A stretch of DNA of 24,394 nucleotides, taken from positions 1 to 24,394 of the forward strand of contig JANMLV010000152.1 in NCBI GenBank assembly GCA_031372705.1, in the 5' to 3' direction. The notes under the pieces are model-generated. The model made no database searches, was not told the origin of the DNA, and saw only the letters and a program-made list of their open reading frames with translations. Shown here piece by piece: positions 1-6,366 of this stretch (position 1 is its first letter; each line of letters opens with the position of its first letter). The DNA is from UBA7236 sp031372705 (GTDB lineage: Bacteria > Bacteroidota > Bacteroidia > Chitinophagales > BACL12). A program made the position numbers and the translations under genes.

Positions 1-346
1 GAGGAATGAGTAATGAGTAATGAGTGGTTTACGATATACTCGACTTTGGGATATAACAAGTTCACTTTTTTAAATGATTGACAATTGAAATTCGTGATGA
101 CTTTGCTTCGAAAAACCACTCATCACTCATGTTCGCCTCGCGAACAACTCATTACTCATATTTGCAGTGGGTAGATGAGGAATGAGCAATGAGTAATGAG
201 TGGTTTACGATATACTCGACTTTGGGATATTCCAGCTTCACTTTTTTACAAGATTGACAATTGAAATTCGTGATGTCATTGCTTCGAAAACCACTCATCA
301 CTCATGTTCGCATCGCGAACAACTCATCACTCCTATCTGACAGTGG
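1..346. repeat. Tandem repeat, two 176-bp copies with internal inverted repeats
   Basis: Copy 1 spans 1-176 and copy 2 spans 177-346, with the same order of blocks and few differences. Each copy begins with reiterated TGAGTAA-like heptamers. An 18-bp arm (13-30; 189-206) is matched with one mismatch by an inverted arm (113-130; 288-305), so each copy can fold into a long hairpin. Next to the right arm is a small perfect hairpin, GTTCGC-nnn-GCGAAC (131-145; 306-320), whose 3-nt loop differs between copies (CTC/ATC) while the stem is kept. Outward TGAGT/ACTCA runs close each unit. No ORF fits. It resembles dispersed intergenic palindromic repeats or MITE-like elements, but no transposase is present and the family is not identified. 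The left edge of the window may cut a longer array. Confidence 0.85.
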
Positions 347-613
347 TTTTGAGTTGCAATAAAATCCGCAAGATGGTTTTCGAAAGGCAATATATCTTTT
401 ATAACATGGTTGGAAGTATTAATCGTGCAGCAATTTCGGGGTTATTGCTTCGCATAGCGCCAAATGGTGATGTCTTGCAATGAAAGTTTCTAAAAAATAG
501 CAAGCAGAAAACTAACAAAAATGATTTGTAAATTTGTGCACATGACCGACAAAAAACTCTACATCATTTCAATATAATGAATCAAGAGAAATTTAACTTA
601 TTAAAAAATAATT
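347..613. other. Intergenic stretch without a supportable gene
   Basis: This stretch lies between the tandem repeat and the 50-codon ORF. It holds a TAAATTTG box (529-536) that matches the Bacteroidota -7 element and could drive the ORF at 614, but no good -33 TTTG lies at the usual distance. A 36-codon plus-strand ORF (373-483) and short minus-strand frames exist but show no convincing protein features. Confidence 0.5.
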
Positions 614-766
614 ATGACAACAATTGAAATTCAAATAGAAGAAAAATATAAAATCCTGAAAGGACTTGAAAAAGTGTATGAAAAACTTTTAGAATATAAA
701 AAAATGAAAAACAGTGAATTGGTTGTTTTACGTGACAATAAAATTGTGAAAATCAAGCCTTATTAA
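614..766 (+). CDS. Small hypothetical protein, 50 aa
   Basis: An ATG ORF of 50 codons ends in TAA at 764-766. The product is Lys/Glu-rich. A predicted amphipathic helix (about residues 10-32, LKGLEKVYEKLLEYKKMK) is followed by a short hydrophobic strand and a basic tail (ELVVLRDNKIVKIKPY). This helix-then-'VVxRDxKIVxIKP' form resembles small uncharacterised or antitoxin-like Bacteroidota proteins, but I cannot name a family. A candidate -7 box (TAAATTTG, 529-536) lies 77 bp upstream. The codons are A-rich like neighbouring genes. No partner toxin gene is adjacent; the next gene is convergent. The ORF could still be fortuitous. Confidence 0.5.
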   Translation: MTTIEIQIEEKYKILKGLEKVYEKLLEYKKMKNSELVVLRDNKIVKIKPY

Positions 767-857
767 TGTTTAGCTAAAAAAAATGTAACCGACTCAAAAA
801 ATAGTCTGTATTGCAAGTAGCCAAAAAATTTAATCAAGTTTCAATACAAAATCCTCC

Positions 858-1481
858 TCATTTTCCTTCCTCAGTGCTCATTTGCACCGAATTTTGTATT
901 TCGGTGGAATCTTTCACGCAACGGCACATCATACCATAATTTTTGGAGAAATAATTGGTATATACAAAAGGTAATTTTTGCTTTATGAGGTAATACACCC
1001 AAGCTGTGCTGGCATTTTGTTCATCGGCTGCCCAAAAACTGGCTTGCACGTTCGATTCGCTGTATCTGCCATTTACATTTGGCGGGTAACCGAATTTTAT
1101 AGAGAACCCTAAACTATCGCTGTAAGCTAACGGAAAACCGGCTTTGCCATCTCCACCTAACCAAGTAATAAGTGTGTCCCATTCTTGTCGTTGTGGCAAG
1201 TGCCAACCTTTTGGGCAAGCATCAACGGCATCTTCCCAGTTGTAAAGACGACCAAATTCGCCGCAAGCACCGTTTTCATCATAACACCAACTATTCTTTG
1301 TTTTATGACGCAGGTTCTCTCCCATCCAGGTTACGCCATTTATTTCGAAGGCTTTGTAGGACTTGCCGTCGCGACTATCTTTAAAGGAGAAAATAGTATC
1401 TGCCCTCAGAAACAAGCTCTGCGTTTGGGCAAAACATGCTCCGGCTTGCAATAGGAATAACCAAATAACTAACTTTTTCAT
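858..1481 (-). CDS. Secreted FISUMP-domain protein (Fibrobacter succinogenes major paralogous domain)
   Basis: The 207-aa product has an N-terminal signal peptide (MKKLVIWLFLLQAGACFAQ), most likely cut after CFA before Q. The body fits the FISUMP family (TIGR02145 type): 'DSRDGKSYKAFEINGVTWMG' and ENLR at about residues 35-58, then GRLYNWEDAVDACPKGWHLP (78-97), WDTLITWLGG, an FWAADE block and a closing MCRCVK. Members are extracellular, with a fold related to sulfatase-modifying-factor/lectin-like domains. Their function is unknown. The gene is transcribed away from mqnB, with a 95-bp divergent intergenic region containing a TTTAC/GTAAA inverted repeat. No T9SS sorting domain is visible, so it may be periplasmic or simply exported. 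The ATG at 1481 is supported by the signal peptide. Confidence 0.78.
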   Translation of the reverse strand: MKKLVIWLFLLQAGACFAQTQSLFLRADTIFSFKDSRDGKSYKAFEINGVTWMGENLRHKTKNSWCYDENGACGEFGRLYNWEDAVDACPKGWHLPQRQEWDTLITWLGGDGKAGFPLAYSDSLGFSIKFGYPPNVNGRYSESNVQASFWAADEQNASTAWVYYLIKQKLPFVYTNYFSKNYGMMCRCVKDSTEIQNSVQMSTEEGK

Positions 1482-1505
1482 TTTTGCGTGTGTGGATGCA
1501 AATTT

Positions 1506-1536
1506 CGTAAAAATTTACTTCCCATTTTTACGTAAA
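1506..1536. promoter_or_regulatory. Inverted repeats in divergent FISUMP/mqnB promoter region
   Basis: CGTAAAAAT (1506-1514) is matched perfectly by ATTTTTACG (1524-1532) across a 9-nt spacer. The right arm runs into a perfect 10-bp palindrome, TTTACGTAAA (1527-1536). Further GTAAA half-sites lie at 1507 and near 1549. It sits between the divergent starts at 1481 and 1577, so it could be an operator. The regulator is unknown. Confidence 0.35.
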
Positions 1537-1564
1537 CACTAAATTACGGTAAATTTTTTGCACT

Positions 1565-1572
1565 TACCTTAG
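1565..1572 (+). promoter_or_regulatory. Candidate -7 promoter box of mqnB
   Basis: TACCTTAG is one mismatch from the Bacteroidota -7 consensus TAnnTTTG. Only 4 nt separate it from the ATG at 1577, so transcription would begin at or next to the start codon. There is no convincing -33 TTTG. Confidence 0.35.
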
Positions 1573-1576
1573 CACC

Positions 1577-2266
1577 ATGAAATTGTTGGTTATTGCTGCA
1601 ACCCGTCATGAACTGTCGCCTTTGTTAACAAATGATGCCATTCAGCATATTGGAACAAGTAATGGAATTACAACATTAGCCATCAATAACAATAAGCCCT
1701 TCGATGTCCTGATAACGGGTGTAGGTATGCAATCGACCATATTTGAGCTGACAAAAACCCTACTCTCAACCCCTTACGATTTGGTTATTCAAGCCGGAAT
1801 TGGCGGTGCTTTTAACCGCGATTTAAGCATTGGGCAAGTGGTTAGTATCCAGAGCGACAGGTTTGCGCAAAGTGGAGCTGAGGATGATATTAATTTTCTT
1901 GATGTATTTGAGTTAAATCTGTTGGACCCTGATAAAAGTCCTTTTAGTGGCGGTTGGCTCAAACCGAATCCGCTGCCGACAATTGAAGCCTTGGGCATAC
2001 CCGTTTGCAATGCCATTACGGTAGAAACTGTGCTTGGTAACGAAATGAGCATTATGCGTTATCGCAATAAATATAAGCCTGATATAGAAAGCATGGAAGG
2101 GGCAGCTGCTTTTTTTGTTTGCATGCAATTAAATGTTGCTTGTGTGCAATTGCGTGCCATTTCCAATTATGTAGAAAAACGAAACAAAGCGAACTGGAAT
2201 ATTGCATTAGCTGTTGAGCAATTAAATACCAAATTATTGTTGCTTATTAATTCAATTGTAAAATGA
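1577..2266 (+). CDS. mqnB: Futalosine hydrolase MqnB
   Basis: The 229-aa protein belongs to the nucleoside phosphorylase/MTA-SAH nucleosidase superfamily. MqnB cleaves futalosine to hypoxanthine and dehypoxanthine futalosine in the cytoplasm, a step of the futalosine route to menaquinone. Motifs seen are the N-terminal 'LLVIAATRHEL' strand, 'ITGVGMQ' (47-52), 'QAGIGGAF' (72-79) and 'SMEGAAAFF' (172-180), where the Met-Glu pair contacts ribose in this superfamily, followed by 'RAISNYVE'. The length is typical. Its stop codon overlaps the start of mqnD (ATGA, 2263-2266), so the two are translationally coupled. The mqnD partner favours MqnB over an MTA/SAH nucleosidase, although that related activity cannot be excluded from sequence alone. 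Confidence 0.92.
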   Translation: MKLLVIAATRHELSPLLTNDAIQHIGTSNGITTLAINNNKPFDVLITGVGMQSTIFELTKTLLSTPYDLVIQAGIGGAFNRDLSIGQVVSIQSDRFAQSGAEDDINFLDVFELNLLDPDKSPFSGGWLKPNPLPTIEALGIPVCNAITVETVLGNEMSIMRYRNKYKPDIESMEGAAAFFVCMQLNVACVQLRAISNYVEKRNKANWNIALAVEQLNTKLLLLINSIVK

Positions 2267-3093
2267 ACCTGACCTTAGCCTACTCCCCTTGCCCCAACGA
2301 TACTTTTATTTTTGATGCATTGGCTCATCAAAAAATTGATACCGAAGGTTTAACTTTTAACATTGTGCACGATGATGTTGAATCGCTGAATCGAGGAGCA
2401 ATGGAGGCAAAATATGATATCACCAAATTGAGTTACCATGCATTTGCATTTGTAAGCCAACATTACCAATTATTAACTGCAGGCTCCGCATTGGGCAATG
2501 GTTGCGGACCATTAATGATTTCGAAAGATGAAATTCCACGCTCTAAAATAGAATTTTGTTTAATTGGTATCCCGGGCAGACTAACCACAGCGAATTTTTT
2601 AATGTCGATGGCATTTCCTGAAGCGGCAACAAAAAAAGAAATGGTGTTTTCTGCAATTGAACAAGCATTGTTAGATGATGCTATAGATATCGGTTTAATT
2701 ATTCATGAAAACAGATTTACCTATCAAGCTAAAGGATTAAAAAAAATAATTGATTTAGGTGAATGGTGGGAGAAAAAATACGCGTTGCCTATTCCACTCG
2801 GCGGCATTGTTACACGAAGAGATTTTGATACTGACCTTAAATTAAAAATTAATCGCGTACTCAAACGCAGTGTTGAATTTGCACTGGATAATCCTGCCCA
2901 AACAATGGACTATGTAAAAGCAAATGCACAGGAAATGGACGAAGCTGTAATGCAGCAGCACATTAGCTTATACGTGAATAATTACAGTGTAAATTTAGGT
3001 GAAACAGGTAAGGATGCAATAGCCCAATTGTATGCATTAGCAGCCGATAAAAAAATAATTCCAAGTATGTATTACCCTTTGTTTGTAGATTAA
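2263..3093 (+). CDS. mqnD: 1,4-dihydroxy-6-naphthoate synthase MqnD
   Basis: The 276-aa protein has a periplasmic-binding-protein-like fold but no signal peptide. MqnD converts cyclic dehypoxanthine futalosine to 1,4-dihydroxy-6-naphthoate in menaquinone synthesis. Family signatures are 'SPCPNDTFIFDAL' near the N-terminus (8-20), 'DVESLNRGAMEAKYDITKLS' (38-57), 'GCGPLMIS' (80-87), 'PGRLTTANFL' (104-113), 'LIIHENRFTY' (145-154; His148 is the likely catalytic His), 'LGEWWE' and 'PLGGIV'. It overlaps mqnB by 4 nt. Its stop overlaps the convergent aldolase-family gene's stop by 3 nt, leaving no room for a separate terminator. MqnA, MqnE and MqnC are not in the window. Confidence 0.95.
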   Translation: MNLTLAYSPCPNDTFIFDALAHQKIDTEGLTFNIVHDDVESLNRGAMEAKYDITKLSYHAFAFVSQHYQLLTAGSALGNGCGPLMISKDEIPRSKIEFCLIGIPGRLTTANFLMSMAFPEAATKKEMVFSAIEQALLDDAIDIGLIIHENRFTYQAKGLKKIIDLGEWWEKKYALPIPLGGIVTRRDFDTDLKLKINRVLKRSVEFALDNPAQTMDYVKANAQEMDEAVMQQHISLYVNNYSVNLGETGKDAIAQLYALAADKKIIPSMYYPLFVD

Positions 3094-3707
3094 TTTAATT
3101 GCCAAGCGGCATAAAATTGCATGAGTGTATTATACGCATGCGCGATGTTAGTTCCATAAGTAAATATACCATCTTGATGTCCGGCTGTTACTATAATATT
3201 TTGTGCATTGGCAGCTTTAATCTCATTCAATTTTTGCATAATTGCTGTTGCCATTTCAGGTGTTCCATAAGCAATTGCTGAAGATACCGTAGCAACATTA
3301 TTTAACAGCAATTGCCATAATTGCTGATGATGAATATGTATTACGCATTGTATATTTTCATCGGCACTATATATTGCAGCATGCGTTAATGCCTCCGATG
3401 AAGCTTGAACAGGACCTTCCGAATAAACAGTATTTATTTGGATGTCAACATGGGTAACAAATGCAAAATGTTCGACACCCGCGAGTTTAATTTGACCGGT
3501 TTGTGTTCCTGAAATGATGAACCCGTTGCCCTTAATGTTTTTCGCACTGATATTTCCGAACCCAATGTTATCCGGATAAACACCAATTAAATTTAATGCT
3601 GCCAATTTATTTCTATATAAAATTAATTCGGCAAAATCGGCTGCTATGGTCTGCTTATAATTGTGTTGCTGAATGTATTTAATATATCCTTCATCAGGTG
3701 TTTGCAT
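3090..3707 (-). CDS. Class II aldolase/adducin family protein, possible methylthioribulose-1-phosphate enzyme
   Basis: The 205-aa protein has the class II aldolase fold: 'NIGFGNIS' (47-54), phosphate-loop 'SGTQTG' (66-71), catalytic-type Glu105 in 'SSEALTHAAIY', zinc ligands in 'HIHH' (124-127) and His177 in 'AGHQDG'. The family includes fuculose-phosphate aldolases and methylthioribulose-1-phosphate dehydratase (MtnB). The nearby mtnA on the same strand, one gene away, suggests the substrate is 5-methylthioribulose-1-phosphate. The enzyme could be an MtnB-type dehydratase or an Ald2-type aldolase yielding DHAP and methylthioacetaldehyde; the sequence alone does not decide. A TATTTTTG -7 box ends 4 nt before the ATG. 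No other Met occurs before residue 152, so this start is firm. Confidence 0.85.
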   Translation of the reverse strand: MQTPDEGYIKYIQQHNYKQTIAADFAELILYRNKLAALNLIGVYPDNIGFGNISAKNIKGNGFIISGTQTGQIKLAGVEHFAFVTHVDIQINTVYSEGPVQASSEALTHAAIYSADENIQCVIHIHHQQLWQLLLNNVATVSSAIAYGTPEMATAIMQKLNEIKAANAQNIIVTAGHQDGIFTYGTNIAHAYNTLMQFYAAWQLN

Positions 3708-3711
3708 GTTA

Positions 3712-3719
3712 CAAAAATA
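3712..3719 (-). promoter_or_regulatory. -7 promoter box of the class II aldolase gene
   Basis: On the minus strand this reads TATTTTTG, a perfect match to TAnnTTTG. Four nt separate it from the ATG (3705-3707), implying a leaderless mRNA. No -33 TTTG is seen at the standard distance. Confidence 0.5.
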
Positions 3720-3812
3720 AGGTATTGTTTTGATTGGTTAGGAGATGCCAATTAGTATAATTACTGCTTAATCTGACAAAAATTTGACAGCGTAACTATC
3801 ACTAAATATGGT

Positions 3813-3820
3813 TACCTTCG
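3813..3820 (+). promoter_or_regulatory. Candidate -7 box of the small lipoprotein gene
   Basis: TACCTTCG differs by one base from TAnnTTTG. It lies 21 nt before the ATG at 3842. It also argues against the in-frame TTG at 3824, which would be only 3 nt from the box. Confidence 0.4.
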
Positions 3821-3841
3821 TTATTGTATAAAACAACAATC

Positions 3842-4147
3842 ATGCGAAACGCCGTAGGAACAATTTTGGTTATTATTGCCATCTTAATTGGATGCAATAC
3901 CACCAATAATGAACAATTTGCGGATACAGAAACCGCCACACTACGCAATTACACCGGTTTAGATGGTTGCGGATGGGTAATTGAACTAAAAAGCGGCGAA
4001 ATACTGGAGCCTACTAATTTGGCTGATTTTGACATTACTCCTGTTGAAGGAATGCAAGTTGAAATTGCTTACACCACAATGGATAATATGGGCAGTATTT
4101 GTATGGTCGGTCAAATTGTGGAAATAGATTTAATTGTATCCAAATAA
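3842..4147 (+). CDS. Small lipoprotein of unknown function
   Basis: The 101-aa product has a lipoprotein signal: MRNAVGTILVIIAILIGC, with lipobox LIGC and lipidated Cys18. The mature part is about 83 residues with 'LDGCGWVIELKSGEILEPTNL' near the middle and 'VEIAYTTMDNMGSICMVGQIVEI' near the end. This resembles small beta-barrel lipoproteins of Bacteroidota in which a conserved Cys (here in GCGW) and a second Cys (SICM) could form a disulfide. I cannot assign a function. An in-frame TTG at 3824 would add six residues, but ATG 3842 gives a standard signal peptide and fits the promoter box. It lies on the opposite strand between the aldolase and mtnA genes and ends 1 bp from the mtnA stop. Confidence 0.78.
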   Translation: MRNAVGTILVIIAILIGCNTTNNEQFADTETATLRNYTGLDGCGWVIELKSGEILEPTNLADFDITPVEGMQVEIAYTTMDNMGSICMVGQIVEIDLIVSK

Positions 4148-4148
4148 A

Positions 4149-5252
4149 TTACTTTCCGGGAAACAGTCCGATGATGCCTGCTTCTGTTGCCGGGCAAATA
4201 CCATTTTCAGTTATTAATCCGGTTACTAGTCGCGCAGGTGTTATGTCAAACGCATAATTTACTGCTTGTGTTAATTCGGGTGCAATCAGCACATTTTTAA
4301 TCTCATTATTTTCGAGGCCTTGCACAAAACGCACTTCGTCGGGATTGCGTTGCTCGATAACTAATTCGGTAAAGGCATCGCGCATCTTAAAATCGATGCT
4401 GGAGGATGGCGCCGCTACATAAAATGGAATATGATTATCATGCGCAGCCAATGCTTTTAAATAAGTGCCAATTTTATTCGCCACATCACCGGTTCTGGAT
4501 GTGCGATCGGTTCCAACAATCACAATATCAACCATTCCGTTTTGCATTAAATGGCCTGCTGTATTATCGGCAATTAAAGTATGCGGTATATCATTTTCCA
4601 GCAATTCCCATGCAGTGAGCTGTGCGCCTTGGTTACGCGGACGTGTTTCACTTACGTAAACATGCACATCTATACCCATTTCTTTTGCTTTGTAAATGGC
4701 AGCAGTTGCCGTTCCTATGTCGACCGTTGCCAACCAACCTGCGTTACAATGCGTTAAAATATTTACTGTTTTATTGTCTTTTTTTGATGCAATATCTGCA
4801 AGTAGTTTTACACCATGCTCACCGATTGCCATATTTGTTTTTACATCATCATCGGCAATCCATTGGGCACGTGTTTTAGCATACCATTTTGATTCAATAA
4901 TGGAATCATTTCCGGTAGCAGATTTTAGCATTTCATCTAAAGCCCATTTTAAATTAACTGCCGTAGGCCTTGTTTTTAATAATTTGCCGTAGCATTCTTC
5001 ATAAAAAAAATCTCTTGCACAACTGGCAGGTGTTTCAACAGTGGCAAGATACATACCCCAGGCAGCCGCGGCTCCAATTAACGGCGCGCCGCGCACCCAC
5101 ATATCGCGAATAGCAACGCAAACATCATCAACGGTGCATAAATCGGCAATAACCAATTTGTGCGGAAGCCAACGCTGGTCAATAATTTGCACAATATTTT
5201 CGTTTTTGGGATGCAACCAAATTGTGCGATAATGTTTACCTTTAATGTTCAT
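4149..5252 (-). CDS. mtnA: S-methyl-5-thioribose-1-phosphate isomerase MtnA
   Basis: The 367-aa protein is of the eIF-2B/MtnA family. It isomerises 5-methylthioribose-1-phosphate to 5-methylthioribulose-1-phosphate in methionine salvage. Seen are 'HYRTIWLHP' and 'IIDQRWLPH' at the N-terminus, 'RGAPLIG' (54-60), 'TRPTAVNL' (94-101), 'LTHCNAG' with catalytic-type Cys169, 'SETRPRNQGAQLTAWEL' (201-217), and 'GTDRTSRTGDVANKIGT' with Asp249, where most members have GADR. Length and start match the family. The ATG is only 2 bp from the divergent start of the next gene, so its promoter must lie inside that gene. No MTA phosphorylase or MTR kinase is in the window. Confidence 0.95.
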   Translation of the reverse strand: MNIKGKHYRTIWLHPKNENIVQIIDQRWLPHKLVIADLCTVDDVCVAIRDMWVRGAPLIGAAAAWGMYLATVETPASCARDFFYEECYGKLLKTRPTAVNLKWALDEMLKSATGNDSIIESKWYAKTRAQWIADDDVKTNMAIGEHGVKLLADIASKKDNKTVNILTHCNAGWLATVDIGTATAAIYKAKEMGIDVHVYVSETRPRNQGAQLTAWELLENDIPHTLIADNTAGHLMQNGMVDIVIVGTDRTSRTGDVANKIGTYLKALAAHDNHIPFYVAAPSSSIDFKMRDAFTELVIEQRNPDEVRFVQGLENNEIKNVLIAPELTQAVNYAFDITPARLVTGLITENGICPATEAGIIGLFPGK

Positions 5253-5254
5253 TT

Positions 5255-6220
5255 ATGTTGAAAATATTGCGTGCTGTCGCGCTGTTTATTGTATTATTTT
5301 TTATTACTTGTCAGATTGCAGTTGCGCAAAATGACGATATATTTTTATTTATCGACTCCACCACAATAATCGGAAAAATTTCTGACAATCAGGTGTTTAC
5401 ATCCGAAACCAATATTGCTTATACCTTGCAAGGCAATACTATTTATGCAGGTGATACCGCTATAAAGCAGCAATTGTTATTTTTAGTGAATGCGAAAGAT
5501 ATTTTAAGCAGTAAAACCGGATTAATTTATCAGAACGATGCAAAAACCATTCAATACATAACGCGAAAATCATCCTTTTTTTTAGGTGATCATCCAATTG
5601 ATGAAGATCATGAGCGATTAATTACAATGGATAAAACCAACGACAGTGTTACTATCGTTTACAGTGGTATTTCCGGGGAATCGATTGGTTTTATCACCGG
5701 TAGGTTTAAGAACCAAGCTGAAATTGCCGTTGCAGCGCATACTTACATAAAACATTACCAACTCGATGAGCAGGTGAAGCAAGTTATGCAGATATTGCAA
5801 CCGGACTCAATTTTTTCGGGAGAAGCTTATATGCGACCGCTGTTGGAGCACTCGTTATATTATGAATGGGTTTGGGATGGCAAAACGCTAAAACCTTTGT
5901 GGGGTTATCGCCCTGAAGACGAGTGGACTTTTGATGGCAAATACCTGAAACCGGCTTGGAGCAGCGATCCGCAGTCGGAATGGGTTTGGGATGGCAGCAC
6001 ATTGAAGCCGTTTTGGGAATCGGGGGTTGAACAACAATGGATTTGGAAAGACAATATGCTGAAACCCTTCTGGGATAGCAATCCCGACCTGATGTGGACG
6101 CTTGAAGACGGCATTATGCGCCCAATGTGGAATTTCGATATGACAAAACAATGGGTTGTTGAGGGACAAATACCCTTGCCGTTAGTAGCACTAATTGTTA
6201 TTGGCAAGGCAGATAGATAA
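5255..6220 (+). CDS. Secreted protein with C-terminal tryptophan-rich 19-residue repeats
   Basis: The 321-aa product begins with a signal peptide (MLKILRAVALFIVLFFITCQ..AVAQ, about 25 residues). Residues 26-200 have no recognised domain. From residue 204 five tandem 19-residue repeats follow, plus a partial sixth; the consensus is [EQM]W-x-[WFLV]-[DEK]-[DG]-x-x-[LM]-[KR]-P-x-W then seven variable residues. The best copies read EWVWDGKTLKPLW and EWVWDGSTLKPFW. Order decays toward the C-terminus, which ends in a hydrophobic stretch (PLPLVALIVIG). Each repeat likely forms a beta hairpin with stacked Trp. Function is unknown; a cell-surface or carbohydrate-facing role is only a guess. The start is fixed by the signal peptide; there is no alternative Met nearby. 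Confidence 0.78.
   Translation: MLKILRAVALFIVLFFITCQIAVAQNDDIFLFIDSTTIIGKISDNQVFTSETNIAYTLQGNTIYAGDTAIKQQLLFLVNAKDILSSKTGLIYQNDAKTIQYITRKSSFFLGDHPIDEDHERLITMDKTNDSVTIVYSGISGESIGFITGRFKNQAEIAVAAHTYIKHYQLDEQVKQVMQILQPDSIFSGEAYMRPLLEHSLYYEWVWDGKTLKPLWGYRPEDEWTFDGKYLKPAWSSDPQSEWVWDGSTLKPFWESGVEQQWIWKDNMLKPFWDSNPDLMWTLEDGIMRPMWNFDMTKQWVVEGQIPLPLVALIVIGKADR
5864..6184 (+). repeat. 57-bp coding tandem repeats (W-rich, about 5.6 copies)
   Basis: Five full 19-codon units span 5864-6148 and a partial one follows. Conserved positions are W2, W/F4, the D-G turn, L-K-P and W13. Nucleotide identity is moderate, with only the TGGGTTTGGGATGGC block repeated nearly exactly at 5867 and 5981, so the duplication is old or selected for protein structure. 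Confidence 0.8.
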
Positions 6221-6307
6221 TTACGGCCGAAAATCGGAGGAAAAATGACGTTTTTAACAAATATGGCATTATTGTGGCATGCTAAACAGGAGTCTGCGGG
6301 ACGAGAA

Positions 6308-6338
6308 TTTGGGGATACCACCCATTTACTTATCTTTG
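6308..6338 (+). promoter_or_regulatory. Promoter of skp/ompH
   Basis: TTTG (6308-6311), a 19-nt spacer, then TATCTTTG (6331-6338): both Bacteroidota promoter elements match perfectly. The ATG at 6367 lies 28 nt downstream, giving a leader of about 22-24 nt. Confidence 0.75.
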
Positions 6339-6366
6339 CCCTTCATCTTAAAATTTGAACATAAAT

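Noticed and set aside
1..346. CRISPR array
   Set aside because: There are only two 176-bp units, without short direct repeats and unique spacers, and no cas genes.
373..483. 36-codon plus-strand ORF, and minus-strand fragments reading like a broken gene (DITIWRYAKQ, NPEIAARLILP)
   Set aside because: Both are short, lie on opposite strands of the same DNA and lack a recognised family or clear promoter; neither can be preferred.
5905..6321. 138-codon minus-strand frame opposite the W-rich repeats
   Set aside because: It is a by-product of the repeat coding bias; its peptide has no domain and it lies antisense to a gene with a signal peptide.
6245..6358. 37-codon ORF preceded by a strong GGAGG Shine-Dalgarno-like site
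   Set aside because: It overlaps the skp promoter fully, Shine-Dalgarno sites are otherwise nearly absent here, and the peptide has no recognisable features.
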